Positions 15,932 through 25,112 of a stretch of 41,573 nucleotides of DNA are shown here, piece after piece. The notes below the pieces were generated by a model. That model worked only from the letters and a program-made list of their open reading frames with translations. It was not told the origin of the DNA and ran no database searches. The DNA lies in the NCBI GenBank assembly GCA_949283785.1, contig CASDTR010000043.1:1-41573 (forward strand), written 5' to 3'. Source of the DNA: an uncultured Oscillospiraceae bacterium. Its GTDB lineage: Bacteria > Bacillota > Clostridia > Oscillospirales > Acutalibacteraceae. The translations under genes were made by a program, and so were the position numbers. The stretch's first letter is position 1. Every line of letters begins with the position of its first letter.

Positions 15932-16005
15932 TTCCCTTATTCAGTCAATAGTATTAAGGGAATACATTATATTTAATTTGACTTGCCCTTATTTTATGCT
16001 ATAAT
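15932..16005 (+). promoter_or_regulatory. Fic promoter with upstream inverted repeat
   Basis: Promoter TTGACT (15978-15983), 16-base spacer, TATAAT (16000-16005). Just upstream is an inverted repeat TTCCCTTA/TAAGGGAA (15932-15939, 15955-15962), a possible operator. The same word recurs in the hairpin after the gene at 17097-17141. Confidence 0.65.
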
Positions 16006-16033
16006 TTAAGGTAATAAAGTCGGAGGTGAGGGA

Positions 16034-17080
16034 ATGAGAACTTTTAACTACTCTGAAATTAAAAACCAAAAATGGGATTCCGAAATTCTCGGTCTGATTG
16101 CGGCAATTTACAAAGAGGCCGGCAAACAGGAAATGTACCTTAAACAGCGTCCCGAAGAGCTCGAAAGGTTGGTGGAAATCGCAAAGGTACAGAGCACTGA
16201 ATCCTCCAACGCCATTGAGGGAATTGTGACTACAAGCACACGTATCAGGCAGTTGGTTGAGGAAAAAACCGCTCCGAGAAACCGTGACGAACAGGAGATT
16301 GCGGGATACCGTGATGTACTGAATATAATTCACGAAGATTTTGACGCCATTCCCATAACGCAAAACTACATTTTGCAGCTCCATAAAATCCTTTACAGTC
16401 ACATGAATAATCCCATGGCGGGACGCACCAAAAGCGTGCAGAATTACATCAGCGCCTCTTATCCCGACGGACGTACTGAAATCATATTTACGCCCCTTTC
16501 CCCATTCGAAACACCCGAAGCTCTGGACAGGATATGTGAAGAATATAACCGTGTAATCGGCAACATGGAAGTCGAACCCCTCATTGCAATTCCCATTTTC
16601 ATCCACGACTTTCTCTGCATTCATCCCTTTAACGACGGCAACGGAAGAATGAGCCGTCTGCTAACAACTCTTCTTCTTTATCGAAACGGTTTTTATGTAG
16701 GTAAGTATATTTCCCTTGAAGCTAAAATTGCCAAAAACAAGGATCTTTATTACGATGCGCTCAGGGCTGCCCAAACAGGATGGCATGAGGGAAAAGAAGA
16801 TGCTGTTCCCTTTATAAAATATCTTCTCGGGACTATCCTTTCCGCCTACAAGGATTTTGGAGATCGCTTTGCACTGGTTGAAGTAAAGCTTCCCTCCACT
16901 GAAATGGTAAGGCGTGCAACTTTCAGCAAAATCGGACGCTTTACAAAACAAGACATTCGTGAGCTCTGCCCATCGCTGAGCATCAGCTCAATAGAAGGAG
17001 CTTTACGAAAGCTGGTTGCATCAGGCGAACTCAAACGTGAGGGCAGCGGCAAGAACACCTGCTATTATCGGCTTAAATAA
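16034..17080 (+). CDS. Fic-domain AMP-transferase family protein
   Basis: 348 residues. Fic core motif HPFNDGNGRMSR (about 196-207) with the catalytic His, and an inhibitory (S/T)xxxE(G/N) motif 'SNAIEG' (about 59-64) N-terminal to the core, so a self-inhibited class II Fic protein. A C-terminal winged-helix domain ('FTKQDIRELCPSLSISSIEG', about 300-345) suggests DNA binding and possible autoregulation through the inverted repeats on both sides of the gene. Fic enzymes transfer AMP (sometimes phosphate or other groups) to hydroxyl side chains of target proteins; the target here is unknown. RBS GGAGG eight bases ahead of the ATG. It lies just inside the element A end on the strand opposite the conjugation operon, typical of ICE cargo. 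Confidence 0.9.
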   Translation: MRTFNYSEIKNQKWDSEILGLIAAIYKEAGKQEMYLKQRPEELERLVEIAKVQSTESSNAIEGIVTTSTRIRQLVEEKTAPRNRDEQEIAGYRDVLNIIHEDFDAIPITQNYILQLHKILYSHMNNPMAGRTKSVQNYISASYPDGRTEIIFTPLSPFETPEALDRICEEYNRVIGNMEVEPLIAIPIFIHDFLCIHPFNDGNGRMSRLLTTLLLYRNGFYVGKYISLEAKIAKNKDLYYDALRAAQTGWHEGKEDAVPFIKYLLGTILSAYKDFGDRFALVEVKLPSTEMVRRATFSKIGRFTKQDIRELCPSLSISSIEGALRKLVASGELKREGSGKNTCYYRLK

Positions 17081-17086
17081 AGCATC

Positions 17087-17141
17087 CCTCAAAAAAATAT
17101 CCGTTCCCTTAAAATATGCTGATATTTAAGGGAACGGATAT
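17087..17141 (-). terminator. Long perfect hairpin after fic
   Basis: Arms of about 20 bp (17097-17117 and 17122-17141, one extra A) round a GCTG loop; minus-strand side is followed by seven T. It would terminate leftward transcripts, and the arms repeat the TTCCCTTAA word of the fic operator. Confidence 0.65.
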
Positions 17142-17958
17142 AATTGTAAGGGGAAGATTTGCTAGGCTGAGTGTATTTAAATTCGTCAGGGACATTGATA
17201 TCCTCACATGAAAACTTCTACGCCTAACACTTGATAGCTCGTATTTATGTATTCTTTAATAGTTATTTTCTCTGTTTCTTTATCCCTGAATTCTTAGAAA
17301 AAGCCTTTGTCATTAAGACGAAAACAAGGCTCAAAAAGTACCTTTTTCTTGTTAAAACAGTACAGTCAAATCGGGGGTTTTTTCGGTGATTTGGCGTAGT
17401 AAATGGCGTAGTAAGAGGGTTTCAAATGCCGAAAAACGTTGATACTAAAGGCTTTTTCGAGGGTCGGTTAATATCCTGCCGTGGCAAATAAAAAGTACGT
17501 TTATCATGGTATAAACTCCTTGTATCATCTCATTATTTTGATTTATGTTTGTACAATGCTTTAATAAATTGATTTTAAATTTATGTACTTTAACATATAA
17601 ATAGACATCTTTGCACGGTTTGCTAAACTTCTTGGATAATGTTAAATTTCAAACCTTTATTACGCCGCGCCAGTATTTATTTTTAGAAATATCTCCCAAG
17701 CCATTTTCAAAACCGCTTGCAGATTATACTCGTCAAACTTTCATACGATCATATATTAAAAATTTCAGCTGATTAGGTACTTCTAAGCAAATTTAGAAGA
17801 CAGAAAGTCCTCAGTTATTATATTGAAACCTTTTTATATTTATACTGATAACAAAAATGTATTTCAGAATAAGTTTTAGCGTAATACTGTACATTACCTT
17901 TGTGGTATATGCTAATCAAGCCTTTTATTTTTATCTACGCTTCTTTTTTGTTGCAAAC
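17142..17958. other. AT-rich gap including the element A end
   Basis: About 820 bases without a supportable gene. Contains DR2-like repeats at 17396-17414 and, from about 17500, very AT-rich DNA up to the KAP NTPase gene. No tRNA gene or intact integrase is seen. The element boundary is probably just right of the DR2 repeats (17.42-17.55 kb). Confidence 0.5.
17396..17414 (+). repeat. Tn916-DR2-like arm repeats (element A end)
   Basis: Two GTAGTAA copies 12 bp apart (17396-17402, 17408-17414), the second embedded in GGCGTAGTAAG. Same orientation relative to a rep/transfer operon as the set at 548-599, so both sets mark the same type of end of two elements. Confidence 0.5.
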
Positions 17959-19326
17959 TCAAGACATCATTTTTATCATTTCTGCGTATTTTTTTAGTTC
18001 TTCATAATTTTTTGAAATAGATTCATACACGCCATTTCTTGTATATTGGATAATATGGTTGTTATTTGTTTTATGCATCCAATACCATGTAAAAAGTATA
18101 GCACCATACAAATCAATACGTTCAGGCAATCTATATAAGTCAGTTCCATTTGGATAGTCGATATCCCGTTCTAATTTGAGCTTTTCAAATTTCTCCTTAA
18201 AAAATTCGGCAAATGCAGGCTTAGAACCAATCCCCTCCGGCATAAAAACCTCATCAAAAAAACCTATTTCAATAGAAGTGTCAATAAAGCAAGAGTCATC
18301 CTGATAAACGCAAATCATAACAGCCAAAAGTACTTCCATGCACATAAAGGAGTAGTCTTTTTTATCTGTATAAAGCAGTTTATGTACAAGCTTTGCTTTA
18401 TTAATCAGCTGTTCCTGCGTCCGTATATCTATTTCTTTAAAAATTGCCTGCAAGCACTCCTCAACTGGATCTTCAAATGGGAAAATTTCTTTATCGAATA
18501 ACGTAAAGTAGTCAGAATATTTCTCCATAAGCGTTTCTGATACTGTTCCACAGTCCAGCTTAACTTCAAAACTGATAAATTTAGTTAAATACTTTTCAGG
18601 ATTTTCAAAACCAAAAATCTGCTTGACACTTGTCAGTAATTGCTCTTTATCAATGGAAACAATAGCGATAATATTAGATTGATTCTCTGTAAGATGGTGA
18701 AGTCTTTCAAGAACCTTAATGGCATATTCAGGCAGGCACCTGTCAAGCTCGTCAACAAGAATAACAATGGTGCAATTTTCGGCTATGTCACTGAGTAAAT
18801 CAGCCAGTTTATTTAACACATTGTTGAAACCAAAGTACACATCATATTCATGTTCATCCTCATATATACTTGTACCTTCTGTTTTGCCTATATCTATAAC
18901 ATCAAATGCTTTCTTAAAATCAATACCTGTTTTCGCTTTGGCAGCATCTGCACCGACAGATAATAACAAAACTCCTACAGCCTTCAATATTCCTAAATAT
19001 TTACTTTTTGCACGGCTATCCGGAAACAAATTTGTTTTTTCCTCAATAGTAGATATCATTGATGCAACTATCGCTACGAGCGGCTCTTCATAATAATCAT
19101 ATTTCCAACTGTTATAACGTATAATAAAATATTTTTCGCTGTTGGTTTTTTCTGACTGAATTCCTTCAAGTTCATTTTCAAACATATCCAAAACAAAGCT
19201 TTTGCCGCAACCCCATACGCCGTTTATGGCAAAGCAGGTATAAGATTTATTTGCAGATATATACTCAACCAACTTTATAAGTTGATCAACAAACTCTTTT
19301 CGATTAAGGATATCCAACTTGTCCAT
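17959..19326 (-). CDS. KAP-family P-loop NTPase
   Basis: 455 residues. KAP signature: Walker A 'NGVWGCGKSFVLDMF' (about 35-49), 'YNSWKYDYYEEPLVAIVASM' (about 71-90) and Walker B/sensor 'VILVDELDRCLPEYAIKVLE' (about 188-207), then 'NIIAIVSIDKEQL'. Between the Walker motifs a hydrophobic stretch ('LGILKAVGVLLLSVGADAA', about 109-127) may be the membrane-associated insertion typical of KAP proteins. Bacterial KAP NTPases are often in mobile DNA and some belong to phage-defence loci; the role here is unknown. TGGAG lies eight bases before the ATG. It is outside the inferred element A end in AT-rich DNA, so it may be a separate island gene. Confidence 0.85.
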   Translation of the reverse strand: MDKLDILNRKEFVDQLIKLVEYISANKSYTCFAINGVWGCGKSFVLDMFENELEGIQSEKTNSEKYFIIRYNSWKYDYYEEPLVAIVASMISTIEEKTNLFPDSRAKSKYLGILKAVGVLLLSVGADAAKAKTGIDFKKAFDVIDIGKTEGTSIYEDEHEYDVYFGFNNVLNKLADLLSDIAENCTIVILVDELDRCLPEYAIKVLERLHHLTENQSNIIAIVSIDKEQLLTSVKQIFGFENPEKYLTKFISFEVKLDCGTVSETLMEKYSDYFTLFDKEIFPFEDPVEECLQAIFKEIDIRTQEQLINKAKLVHKLLYTDKKDYSFMCMEVLLAVMICVYQDDSCFIDTSIEIGFFDEVFMPEGIGSKPAFAEFFKEKFEKLKLERDIDYPNGTDLYRLPERIDLYGAILFTWYWMHKTNNNHIIQYTRNGVYESISKNYEELKKYAEMIKMMS

Positions 19327-19421
19327 GCATACAACTCCATTTTAATTTATCTGTCGTGATTTTAATACTTTATCATAAAATAATCAAGATACGATTTATA
19401 TTCATCCTGCGAAACATTAAC

Positions 19422-19454
19422 AAAACAGGCAGCACCATAAGCGCTGCCTGTTTT
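19422..19454 (-). terminator. Terminator between membrane peptide and KAP gene
   Basis: Stem AAAACAGGCAGC/GCTGCCTGTTTT; T-run on the minus side (TTTTGTTAATG). Ends the 43-residue peptide transcript. Confidence 0.75.
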
Positions 19455-19514
19455 GTGTTGTGGATATTAATGGAGGAAAAATGATAAGTTTTTATGAAAG
19501 GGGAATTCTATCCC

Positions 19515-19646
19515 TTAAAGGGTCATTATCGCCGACGGAGTTACTTCGTTTGCAAATAAGACCATACACGCCGTTATAACTACCAATACGCCGATAACGG
19601 CAAATGAAATAACCGCTTGCTTGTTTGCAGATATGAAATCTCTCAT
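19515..19646 (-). CDS. 43-residue single-span membrane peptide
   Basis: Too short for routine gene calling: ATG at 19646, stop at 19515-19517. It has a charged start ('MRDFISANKQ'), one hydrophobic span (about residues 11-33) and a short outside tail. AAAGGAG lies eight bases upstream. The gene is set between its own terminators. Such peptides can be small toxins, membrane-protein partners or signals; no match is recognised. Confidence 0.6.
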   Translation of the reverse strand: MRDFISANKQAVISFAVIGVLVVITACMVLFANEVTPSAIMTL

Positions 19647-19742
19647 GTCTTTTACTCCTTTGTTTTTGTTGTGCCTATTATATTCTTTTTATCTTACATT
19701 TAAAACCACAAACCAATTACAATAAAATTAATTTTTGGTAAC

Positions 19743-19788
19743 AAAAAAGGCTTCAATTATTACATTTTGTAATAATTGAGGCCTTTTT
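19743..19788 (-). terminator. glyS terminator
   Basis: Long AT-rich stem (GGCTTCAATTATTA with TAATAATTGAGGCC) followed on the minus strand by TTTTTTGT. Confidence 0.85.
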
Positions 19789-19835
19789 ATTCACATTTAT
19801 AATATTCCGTTAATCTTTAATCCCTGTAAGAAAAA

Positions 19836-21218
19836 TCAGAACTCAAGCCTTTCCTCAATGTAGGAAATAAGGCTGTCAATGGGAAGCCTTACCTGCTCCA
19901 TTGTGTCGCGGTCGCGGACAGTTACGCAGCCGTCATTTTCACTGTCAAAGTCGTAGGTGATGCAGAAGGGTGTTCCGATTTCGTCCTGACGGCGGTAACG
20001 CTTGCCGATAGAGCCTGCGTCGTCATACTCCACCATGAATTTCTTTGAAAGGAGCTCGTAAACCTTGCCTGCGCCCTCATTGAGCTTCTTCGAAAGTGGC
20101 AGCACCGCTGCCTTCATGGGGGCAAGGGCGGGATGAAGTCTGAGCACCACTCTCGTGTCGCCCTTAGCCTCGTCCACTACCTCCTCGTCATAGGCCTCGC
20201 ACAGGAATGCGAGAGCTACACGGTCGGCGCCGAGAGAGGGTTCTACAACGTAGGGAATGTATTTTTCATTTGTGGTCTGATCGAAATATTCGAGGCTCTT
20301 GCCCGAAGTATTCTGGTGCTGGGTAAGGTCGAAGTCGGTACGGCTCGCAACGCCCCAGAGCTCACCCCAGCCGAAGGGGAAGAGGAATTCTATATCGGTT
20401 GTGGCGTTTGAATAGTGGGAGAGCTCCTCCTGCTCATGGTCACGGAGCTTAATATCCTCTTCTCTCATGCCCAGAGAGAGAAGCCAGCTCTTGCAGGCGT
20501 CCTTCCAGTAACGGAACCATTCCATCTCCGTGCCGGGCTTGCAGAAGAACTCAAGCTCCATCTGCTCAAATTCCCTTGTACGGAAAGTAAAGTTACCGGG
20601 AGTGATCTCATTTCTGAAGGACTTTCCGATCTGGCAGACTCCGAAGGGGATCTTTCTTCTGGTGGTCCTCTGGATGTTGGGGAAGTTTACGAAAATTCCC
20701 TGTGCGGTTTCGGGACGGAGATAGAGCTCGTTTTTAGCGTCCTCCGTAACGCCCTGGAAGGTTTTGAACATAAGGTTGAATTTACGGATATCGGTAAAAT
20801 TGCACTTGCCGCATTCAGGGCAGACGATATTGTTTTCCTTTATATAATCCGACATCTGCTCAAAGGTCCAGCCTGCGGGATTTACGCCTGTATCCTCAAT
20901 AAGCTTGTCGGCCCTGTGACGTGTCTTGCACTCCTTGCAGTCCATAAGGGGGTCGGAAAAGCCGCCTACATGTCCTGAGGCAACCCACGTCTGGGGGTTC
21001 ATAAGTATGGCGCTGTCAAGGCCTACGTTGTAGGGATTTTCCTGGACAAACTTTTTCCACCAGGCCTTTTTCACGTTGTTTTTAAACTCAACGCCCAAAG
21101 GGCCGTAATCCCATGTATTTGAAAGTCCGCCGTAGATTTCGCTTCCGGCATATACGAAGCCTCTGCCCTTACAGAGGGACACGATTTTTTCCATGGTTTT
21201 TTCTTTGTTAGAAAGCAT
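19836..21218 (-). CDS. glyS: Glycyl-tRNA synthetase (dimeric class II type)
   Basis: 460 residues, the normal length for the single-chain (alpha2) enzyme of Firmicutes. It charges tRNA-Gly with glycine for translation. Motif 2 region '[20 protein letters not shown]' (about 201-220) and motif 3 '[14 protein letters not shown]' (about 326-339) of class II synthetases are clear, as are two Cys pairs (CKEC and CPECGKC, about 92-140) for zinc. The C-terminal anticodon-binding domain is complete. RBS AAGGGGA before the ATG. The 111-bp upstream region is too short to hold a T-box riboswitch and I see none. Single-gene unit with a strong terminator; first core gene after the accessory island. Confidence 0.95.
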   Translation of the reverse strand: MLSNKEKTMEKIVSLCKGRGFVYAGSEIYGGLSNTWDYGPLGVEFKNNVKKAWWKKFVQENPYNVGLDSAILMNPQTWVASGHVGGFSDPLMDCKECKTRHRADKLIEDTGVNPAGWTFEQMSDYIKENNIVCPECGKCNFTDIRKFNLMFKTFQGVTEDAKNELYLRPETAQGIFVNFPNIQRTTRRKIPFGVCQIGKSFRNEITPGNFTFRTREFEQMELEFFCKPGTEMEWFRYWKDACKSWLLSLGMREEDIKLRDHEQEELSHYSNATTDIEFLFPFGWGELWGVASRTDFDLTQHQNTSGKSLEYFDQTTNEKYIPYVVEPSLGADRVALAFLCEAYDEEVVDEAKGDTRVVLRLHPALAPMKAAVLPLSKKLNEGAGKVYELLSKKFMVEYDDAGSIGKRYRRQDEIGTPFCITYDFDSENDGCVTVRDRDTMEQVRLPIDSLISYIEERLEF

Positions 21219-21329
21219 TTTTCATTCCCCTTAGCAATAAGTAATCTAAAAATTAATGTTACCCTATCCTCCCGTTATTGTCAAGGCATAACGGTGCGGA
21301 CAGGGTAAAAGATTGAATTCCGATGTGTT

Positions 21330-22016
21330 TTAAAGGATTTCCACGCCGTCGGAATTGACTCCGAAATGGGAAAAATCATCTTCCGAACCGCCGCCGAATT
21401 CGTCATAAAAGTCGTAGAAGAAATCGTTATAGGAATCGTCGTAAAAATCCTGATTCTCTTCCGTCAAAAGAGCAATATTTCCCGCGAAAGCGACAAATGA
21501 AGAAACCGCCAAAGCGATAACCGCCACGATTACCGCCGCCGCTTTGGCGCCCTTTACGCATCCCGGCTTTGCTTTGACAACCGCTCCTATGGCAAGGACA
21601 AAGGCTGCAACAGCTCCGTAGTTTGCTCCGGTAAATATCGACCAAACGGCAAATAAAGTAGACACTACGCCTACGACTATTGATGAAACGGCAAGATTTT
21701 TGGCGGTGCCGTTTTCCCTTTCATAATCGGAAGGCAGCATCATACCGAAATTGTTGCCGAAGTTATTGTTAAAATTATTGTAACCGTTATAGCTGCCGTT
21801 TTGATATTCTCCCACATAGGGCTGATTGTTGTTGGTATTATATTGATTAGCTCCCTCTCTCTGAAAGCTTTCGCCGTTCCCGGCAGGATTGCTTGTAAAG
21901 CCCTCGTTTCCGCTTCCCGCCGCTTCCGCCGAAGCCGCAGTCTCAAGGGCCTCTCCGCAGCAGGCGCAAAACTTTGCGTTCTCGCTGTTTTCGCAGCCGC
22001 ATTTACCGCATTTCAT
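21330..22016 (-). CDS. Zinc-ribbon membrane protein
   Basis: 228 residues. N-terminal zinc ribbon 'MKCGKCGCENSENAKFCACC' (CxxC...CxxC), a Gly/Asn/Tyr-rich linker (about 30-90), three hydrophobic segments (about 105-130, 130-150 and 158-180), and a strikingly acidic, aromatic C-terminal tail (Asp/Phe/Tyr-rich, about 190-215). Function unknown. Similar zinc-ribbon membrane proteins are common and unassigned in Clostridia. It starts 31 bases after tyrA ends, with GGAGG, so it is probably in the same transcript as tyrA. Confidence 0.7.
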   Translation of the reverse strand: MKCGKCGCENSENAKFCACCGEALETAASAEAAGSGNEGFTSNPAGNGESFQREGANQYNTNNNQPYVGEYQNGSYNGYNNFNNNFGNNFGMMLPSDYERENGTAKNLAVSSIVVGVVSTLFAVWSIFTGANYGAVAAFVLAIGAVVKAKPGCVKGAKAAAVIVAVIALAVSSFVAFAGNIALLTEENQDFYDDSYNDFFYDFYDEFGGGSEDDFSHFGVNSDGVEIL

Positions 22017-22047
22017 AGGTTTTCCTCCGTAGTTTTTATATTATTTT

Positions 22048-22983
22048 TTATTCCTCCGCCCCTTTGGCGGCCTTTTTCTCCTGTGTGACATCGGCGCTGC
22101 TCTCCTCAGCTTTTCTCTGCGCCGCTTTATCGGTACTTCTCTCTGAATTTTCCTTTAAATTCTTTTCCTTGCGCTTTCTTCCGTCGGCAAGGAGCTTTTC
22201 CAGCTCCCCCTCATCCTCATATTTTATGGCGCTTCGGAATTCCTTAAGGTGGGCTATAAGCATATCAAGCTCAAATTTCAGTGCCTTGCGGTTCATTAAA
22301 AACAGCGAAGTCCACATTTTTTCGTTGAGCTTTGCCACTCTCGTCATATCAAGAAAGCTTCCCGCGCTGAAACCCGGCTGTTTCTCCAAAGTGGGACTTT
22401 TAATGTATGCGCTGGAAACAATGTGGGCAAGCTGAGAGGTATAGGCGATTATTTTGTCATGCTCTTGGGGAGAGGAATAAACAATTTCCCCAAATCCCAT
22501 TTCCTCAGCCAGAGCCGCTACCTTTTTGACCGACTTTTTATCGGTTTTATCGGTTTTGGTTATGATAAAATCGGCTCCGTCAAAAAGAGAGGCAAGAGAA
22601 TAATCAAAACCCGAAAACTCGCGTCCCGCCATAGGATGAGTGCCCACATAAAACACTCCGTTCTTTGCAAGGACATCTTCACATTTTTCGGTTATAAATT
22701 CCTTTACTCCGCATACGTCGCACACCACAGAGCCTTTTTTGAAGAGTTCCGCATTTTTCTTTATGAATTTCACAGTGGCCTCGGGATAAAGACATACAAA
22801 GGTTATGTCAGCCTCTGCGAGCCTTTCTTTTTCTATTATTTTATCAACGCATTTTTCCTTCAGCGCTTTTTCGCAAACCTCCGAATCCGTATCGCAGCCC
22901 CAGACTGTACATCCGCAATTCTTTTTCATGGCCCTGCAAAGGGAGCCGCCTATGAGCCCCATTCCGACAACAGCTACATTCAT
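22048..22983 (-). CDS. tyrA: Prephenate dehydrogenase
   Basis: 311 residues. Rossmann NAD(P) site 'VVGMGLIGGSLCRAMKK' (about 4-20), 'GVKEFI', and the catalytic-region motif 'VGTHPMAGREFSGF' (about 114-127) with its His, the hallmarks of TyrA. It converts prephenate to 4-hydroxyphenylpyruvate in tyrosine synthesis. The core ends near 265; the last ~45 residues are a Lys/Glu-rich low-complexity tail with no ACT domain, which is unusual. A good promoter lies upstream (23143-23115). A zinc-ribbon gene follows closely. Confidence 0.9.
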   Translation of the reverse strand: MNVAVVGMGLIGGSLCRAMKKNCGCTVWGCDTDSEVCEKALKEKCVDKIIEKERLAEADITFVCLYPEATVKFIKKNAELFKKGSVVCDVCGVKEFITEKCEDVLAKNGVFYVGTHPMAGREFSGFDYSLASLFDGADFIITKTDKTDKKSVKKVAALAEEMGFGEIVYSSPQEHDKIIAYTSQLAHIVSSAYIKSPTLEKQPGFSAGSFLDMTRVAKLNEKMWTSLFLMNRKALKFELDMLIAHLKEFRSAIKYEDEGELEKLLADGRKRKEKNLKENSERSTDKAAQRKAEESSADVTQEKKAAKGAEE

Positions 22984-23114
22984 TTGATTTCGCCCTGCGA
23001 TACATATAACAGGTTAAAGCCGCAGCTTCCCCTGAGTACCGTTCCTTTCATATTATTTTAAAAATATTACAATTAATACGATTATATTCTTCGTCTGAAT
23101 ACGACGTTAGATTT

Positions 23115-23143
23115 ATTATAACACCTATTTATTCCAAGTTAAA
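23115..23143 (-). promoter_or_regulatory. tyrA promoter
   Basis: TTTAAC (23143-23138), 17-base spacer, TATAAT (23120-23115) on the minus strand, about 130 bases before tyrA. Confidence 0.6.
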
Positions 23144-23237
23144 CAAAAATTTTACTTCTCTTTAAAGAATGTGACACGGGCAGATGATATAAAGTATCTG
23201 TAAAACTCATGAAAAATCTTTTTAAAGTCCGTTGCGC

Positions 23238-23266
23238 TTGACAAAAAGCGGTGATATACTTTTAAT
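23238..23266 (+). promoter_or_regulatory. pyk promoter
   Basis: TTGACA (23238-23243), 17-base spacer, TTTAAT (23261-23266), 28 bases before the pyk ATG at 23294. Confidence 0.7.
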
Positions 23267-23293
23267 GGAGTTTTTTATGCAGGAGGTTTAATT

Positions 23294-25060
23294 ATGAGAA
23301 AAACCAAAATTATATGTACACTGGGGCCTTCCACAGAGGATGAAGGCATTTTAAGAGAGATGATGCTTGCGGGCATGGATGTAGCCAGGTTCAACTTCTC
23401 CCACTCCACCCACGAAAAGCACCTGGAGTTCCTCAATAAAATCAAAAAGCTTCGCGAAGAGCTTGCTATTCCCGTAGCTACCCTTCTGGACACAAAAGGA
23501 CCCGAAATAAGAATAGGCAAGTTTGAAAAAGGAAAGGTTACCCTTAAAAAGGGTGATATATTTACGCTCAGAACAGAGGAATGCCTCGGCAACGAGCATG
23601 AAGTCTATGTAAACTTCGCGGGTCTCGCCGACGACGTTCGCCCGGGAAATAAGATCCTGCTGGACGACGGCCTCATCGGCCTTGAGGTAGTTTCCGTAAA
23701 CGGCGGAGATATTTCCTGCCGTGTGCTCAATTCCGGCGTTGTCTCAGATACCAAGGGCGTAAACGTACCAAATGTTGAGATTTCCATTCCCTTTATAAGC
23801 GACAAGGACAGGGCCGACATCATCTTCGGCATAGAAAACGGCTTCGATTTCATAGCCGCTTCCTTCACCCGCTCCGCCAGGGATATCCTTGAAATAAGAA
23901 AAATTCTCGATGCTCACAACTGCTCGAACATCAACATCATCGCGAAAATTGAAAACATGCAGGGCGTCAACAATATTGACGAAATAATCGGAGTCAGTGA
24001 CGGAATTATGGTGGCGCGAGGAGATATGGGAGTTGAGATACCCCTCGAGGATGTGCCCGTAATTCAGAAAAAACTCATTAAGAAGGTATATATGGCGGGC
24101 AAGCAAGTCATCACCGCCACTCAGATGCTCGACTCCATGATGAAAAATCCCAGGCCCACAAGGGCGGAGGCAACGGACGTTGCAAACGCCATATACGACG
24201 GCACCAGTGCCATAATGCTTTCGGGAGAGACTGCCGCGGGACTTTATCCCGTAGAGTCCCTTAAGACAATGGCCAGCATAGCAATGCGCACCGAAAGCGA
24301 TATCGACTACAAAAAGCGCTTTAAGCTCTTGCAGACGGGCATTAATCCCGACGTTACAAACGCCATTTCCCATGCAACCTGCACCACCGCCCATGATCTC
24401 GGCGCGGCGGCCATAATCACCGTTACAAAATCCGGCAAAACTGCCAGGATGATTTCAAAATTCCGCCCCGACTGCCCCATCATCGGCTGCACCACGAGCG
24501 AAACGGTATACCGCCAGATGAACCTTTCCTGGGGCGTAATACCTCTGCGCATCGACGAAAAGAGCAGCACCGACGAGCTTTTTGAGCATGCGGTGGATTC
24601 TGCCCACGCAGCAGGACTTGTCAAAAAGGGAGAGCTTGTGGCCATTACCGCAGGAGTGCCCCTGGGCATCTCAGGCACCACCAACATGATGAAGGTACAA
24701 GTGGTGGGCCACGTCCTTGTAACAGGCAAGGGGATCACCGGAAAAAAGACCTGCGCGAGGCTGTGCGTATGCTCAAACGAGGAGGAAGCCCTGCATTCCT
24801 TCAAGGACGGCGACGTCATCGTCATCTCCGAAACCTCGAACCGCCTCATGCCCCTGCTTAAGAAGGCATCGGGCATCATTACCGAAAACGGAGACTCCAA
24901 CTCCCACGGAGCCATTGTAGGTCTCAGCCTCGATATACCTGTTATAATCGGAGCCGACCACGCAACTGGAGTTCTCAAAAGCGGAGCCGTCGTCACCGTG
25001 GACGCAGAGACGGGAATGGTCTACTGCACCTCGGACGCGCCCGTTGAAAAACAATCTTAA
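23294..25060 (+). CDS. pyk: Pyruvate kinase with C-terminal PEP-utiliser domain
   Basis: 588 residues, the long Firmicute form. Converts phosphoenolpyruvate and ADP to pyruvate and ATP, the last step of glycolysis. Visible: 'TLGPSTEDE', 'ARFNFSH', 'DTKGPEIRIG', 'IIAKIENMQGV' (active-site Lys), 'MVARGDMGVEIP' and 'TATQMLDSMMKNPRPTRAE'. The C-terminal ~110 residues form the extra PEPut-type domain with 'DSNSHGAIVG', keeping the His. RBS AGGAGG before the ATG. Promoter and terminator are its own. Confidence 0.95.
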   Translation: MRKTKIICTLGPSTEDEGILREMMLAGMDVARFNFSHSTHEKHLEFLNKIKKLREELAIPVATLLDTKGPEIRIGKFEKGKVTLKKGDIFTLRTEECLGNEHEVYVNFAGLADDVRPGNKILLDDGLIGLEVVSVNGGDISCRVLNSGVVSDTKGVNVPNVEISIPFISDKDRADIIFGIENGFDFIAASFTRSARDILEIRKILDAHNCSNINIIAKIENMQGVNNIDEIIGVSDGIMVARGDMGVEIPLEDVPVIQKKLIKKVYMAGKQVITATQMLDSMMKNPRPTRAEATDVANAIYDGTSAIMLSGETAAGLYPVESLKTMASIAMRTESDIDYKKRFKLLQTGINPDVTNAISHATCTTAHDLGAAAIITVTKSGKTARMISKFRPDCPIIGCTTSETVYRQMNLSWGVIPLRIDEKSSTDELFEHAVDSAHAAGLVKKGELVAITAGVPLGISGTTNMMKVQVVGHVLVTGKGITGKKTCARLCVCSNEEEALHSFKDGDVIVISETSNRLMPLLKKASGIITENGDSNSHGAIVGLSLDIPVIIGADHATGVLKSGAVVTVDAETGMVYCTSDAPVEKQS

Positions 25061-25086
25061 AAATAATATTCATAAATAAATTAAAA

Positions 25087-25112
25087 GCCTGCGGCATTAT
25101 ACCGCAGGCTTT
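25087..25112. terminator. pyk terminator, first copy
   Basis: Stem GCCTGCGG/CCGCAGGC with loop CATTATA, TTT after it, A-run before it. An identical 26-bp copy lies at 25318-25343. Confidence 0.7.

Noticed and set aside
17300-17470. Short minus-strand frame near 17370-17460 as an integrase C-terminal remnant
   Set aside because: Only about 30 codons; the repeated Tyr codons come from the GTAGTAA repeats themselves, so an arm-site reading is simpler.
19219-21329. T-box riboswitch upstream of glyS
   Set aside because: The gap before glyS is only 111 bases and lacks a T-box-like sequence or terminator.
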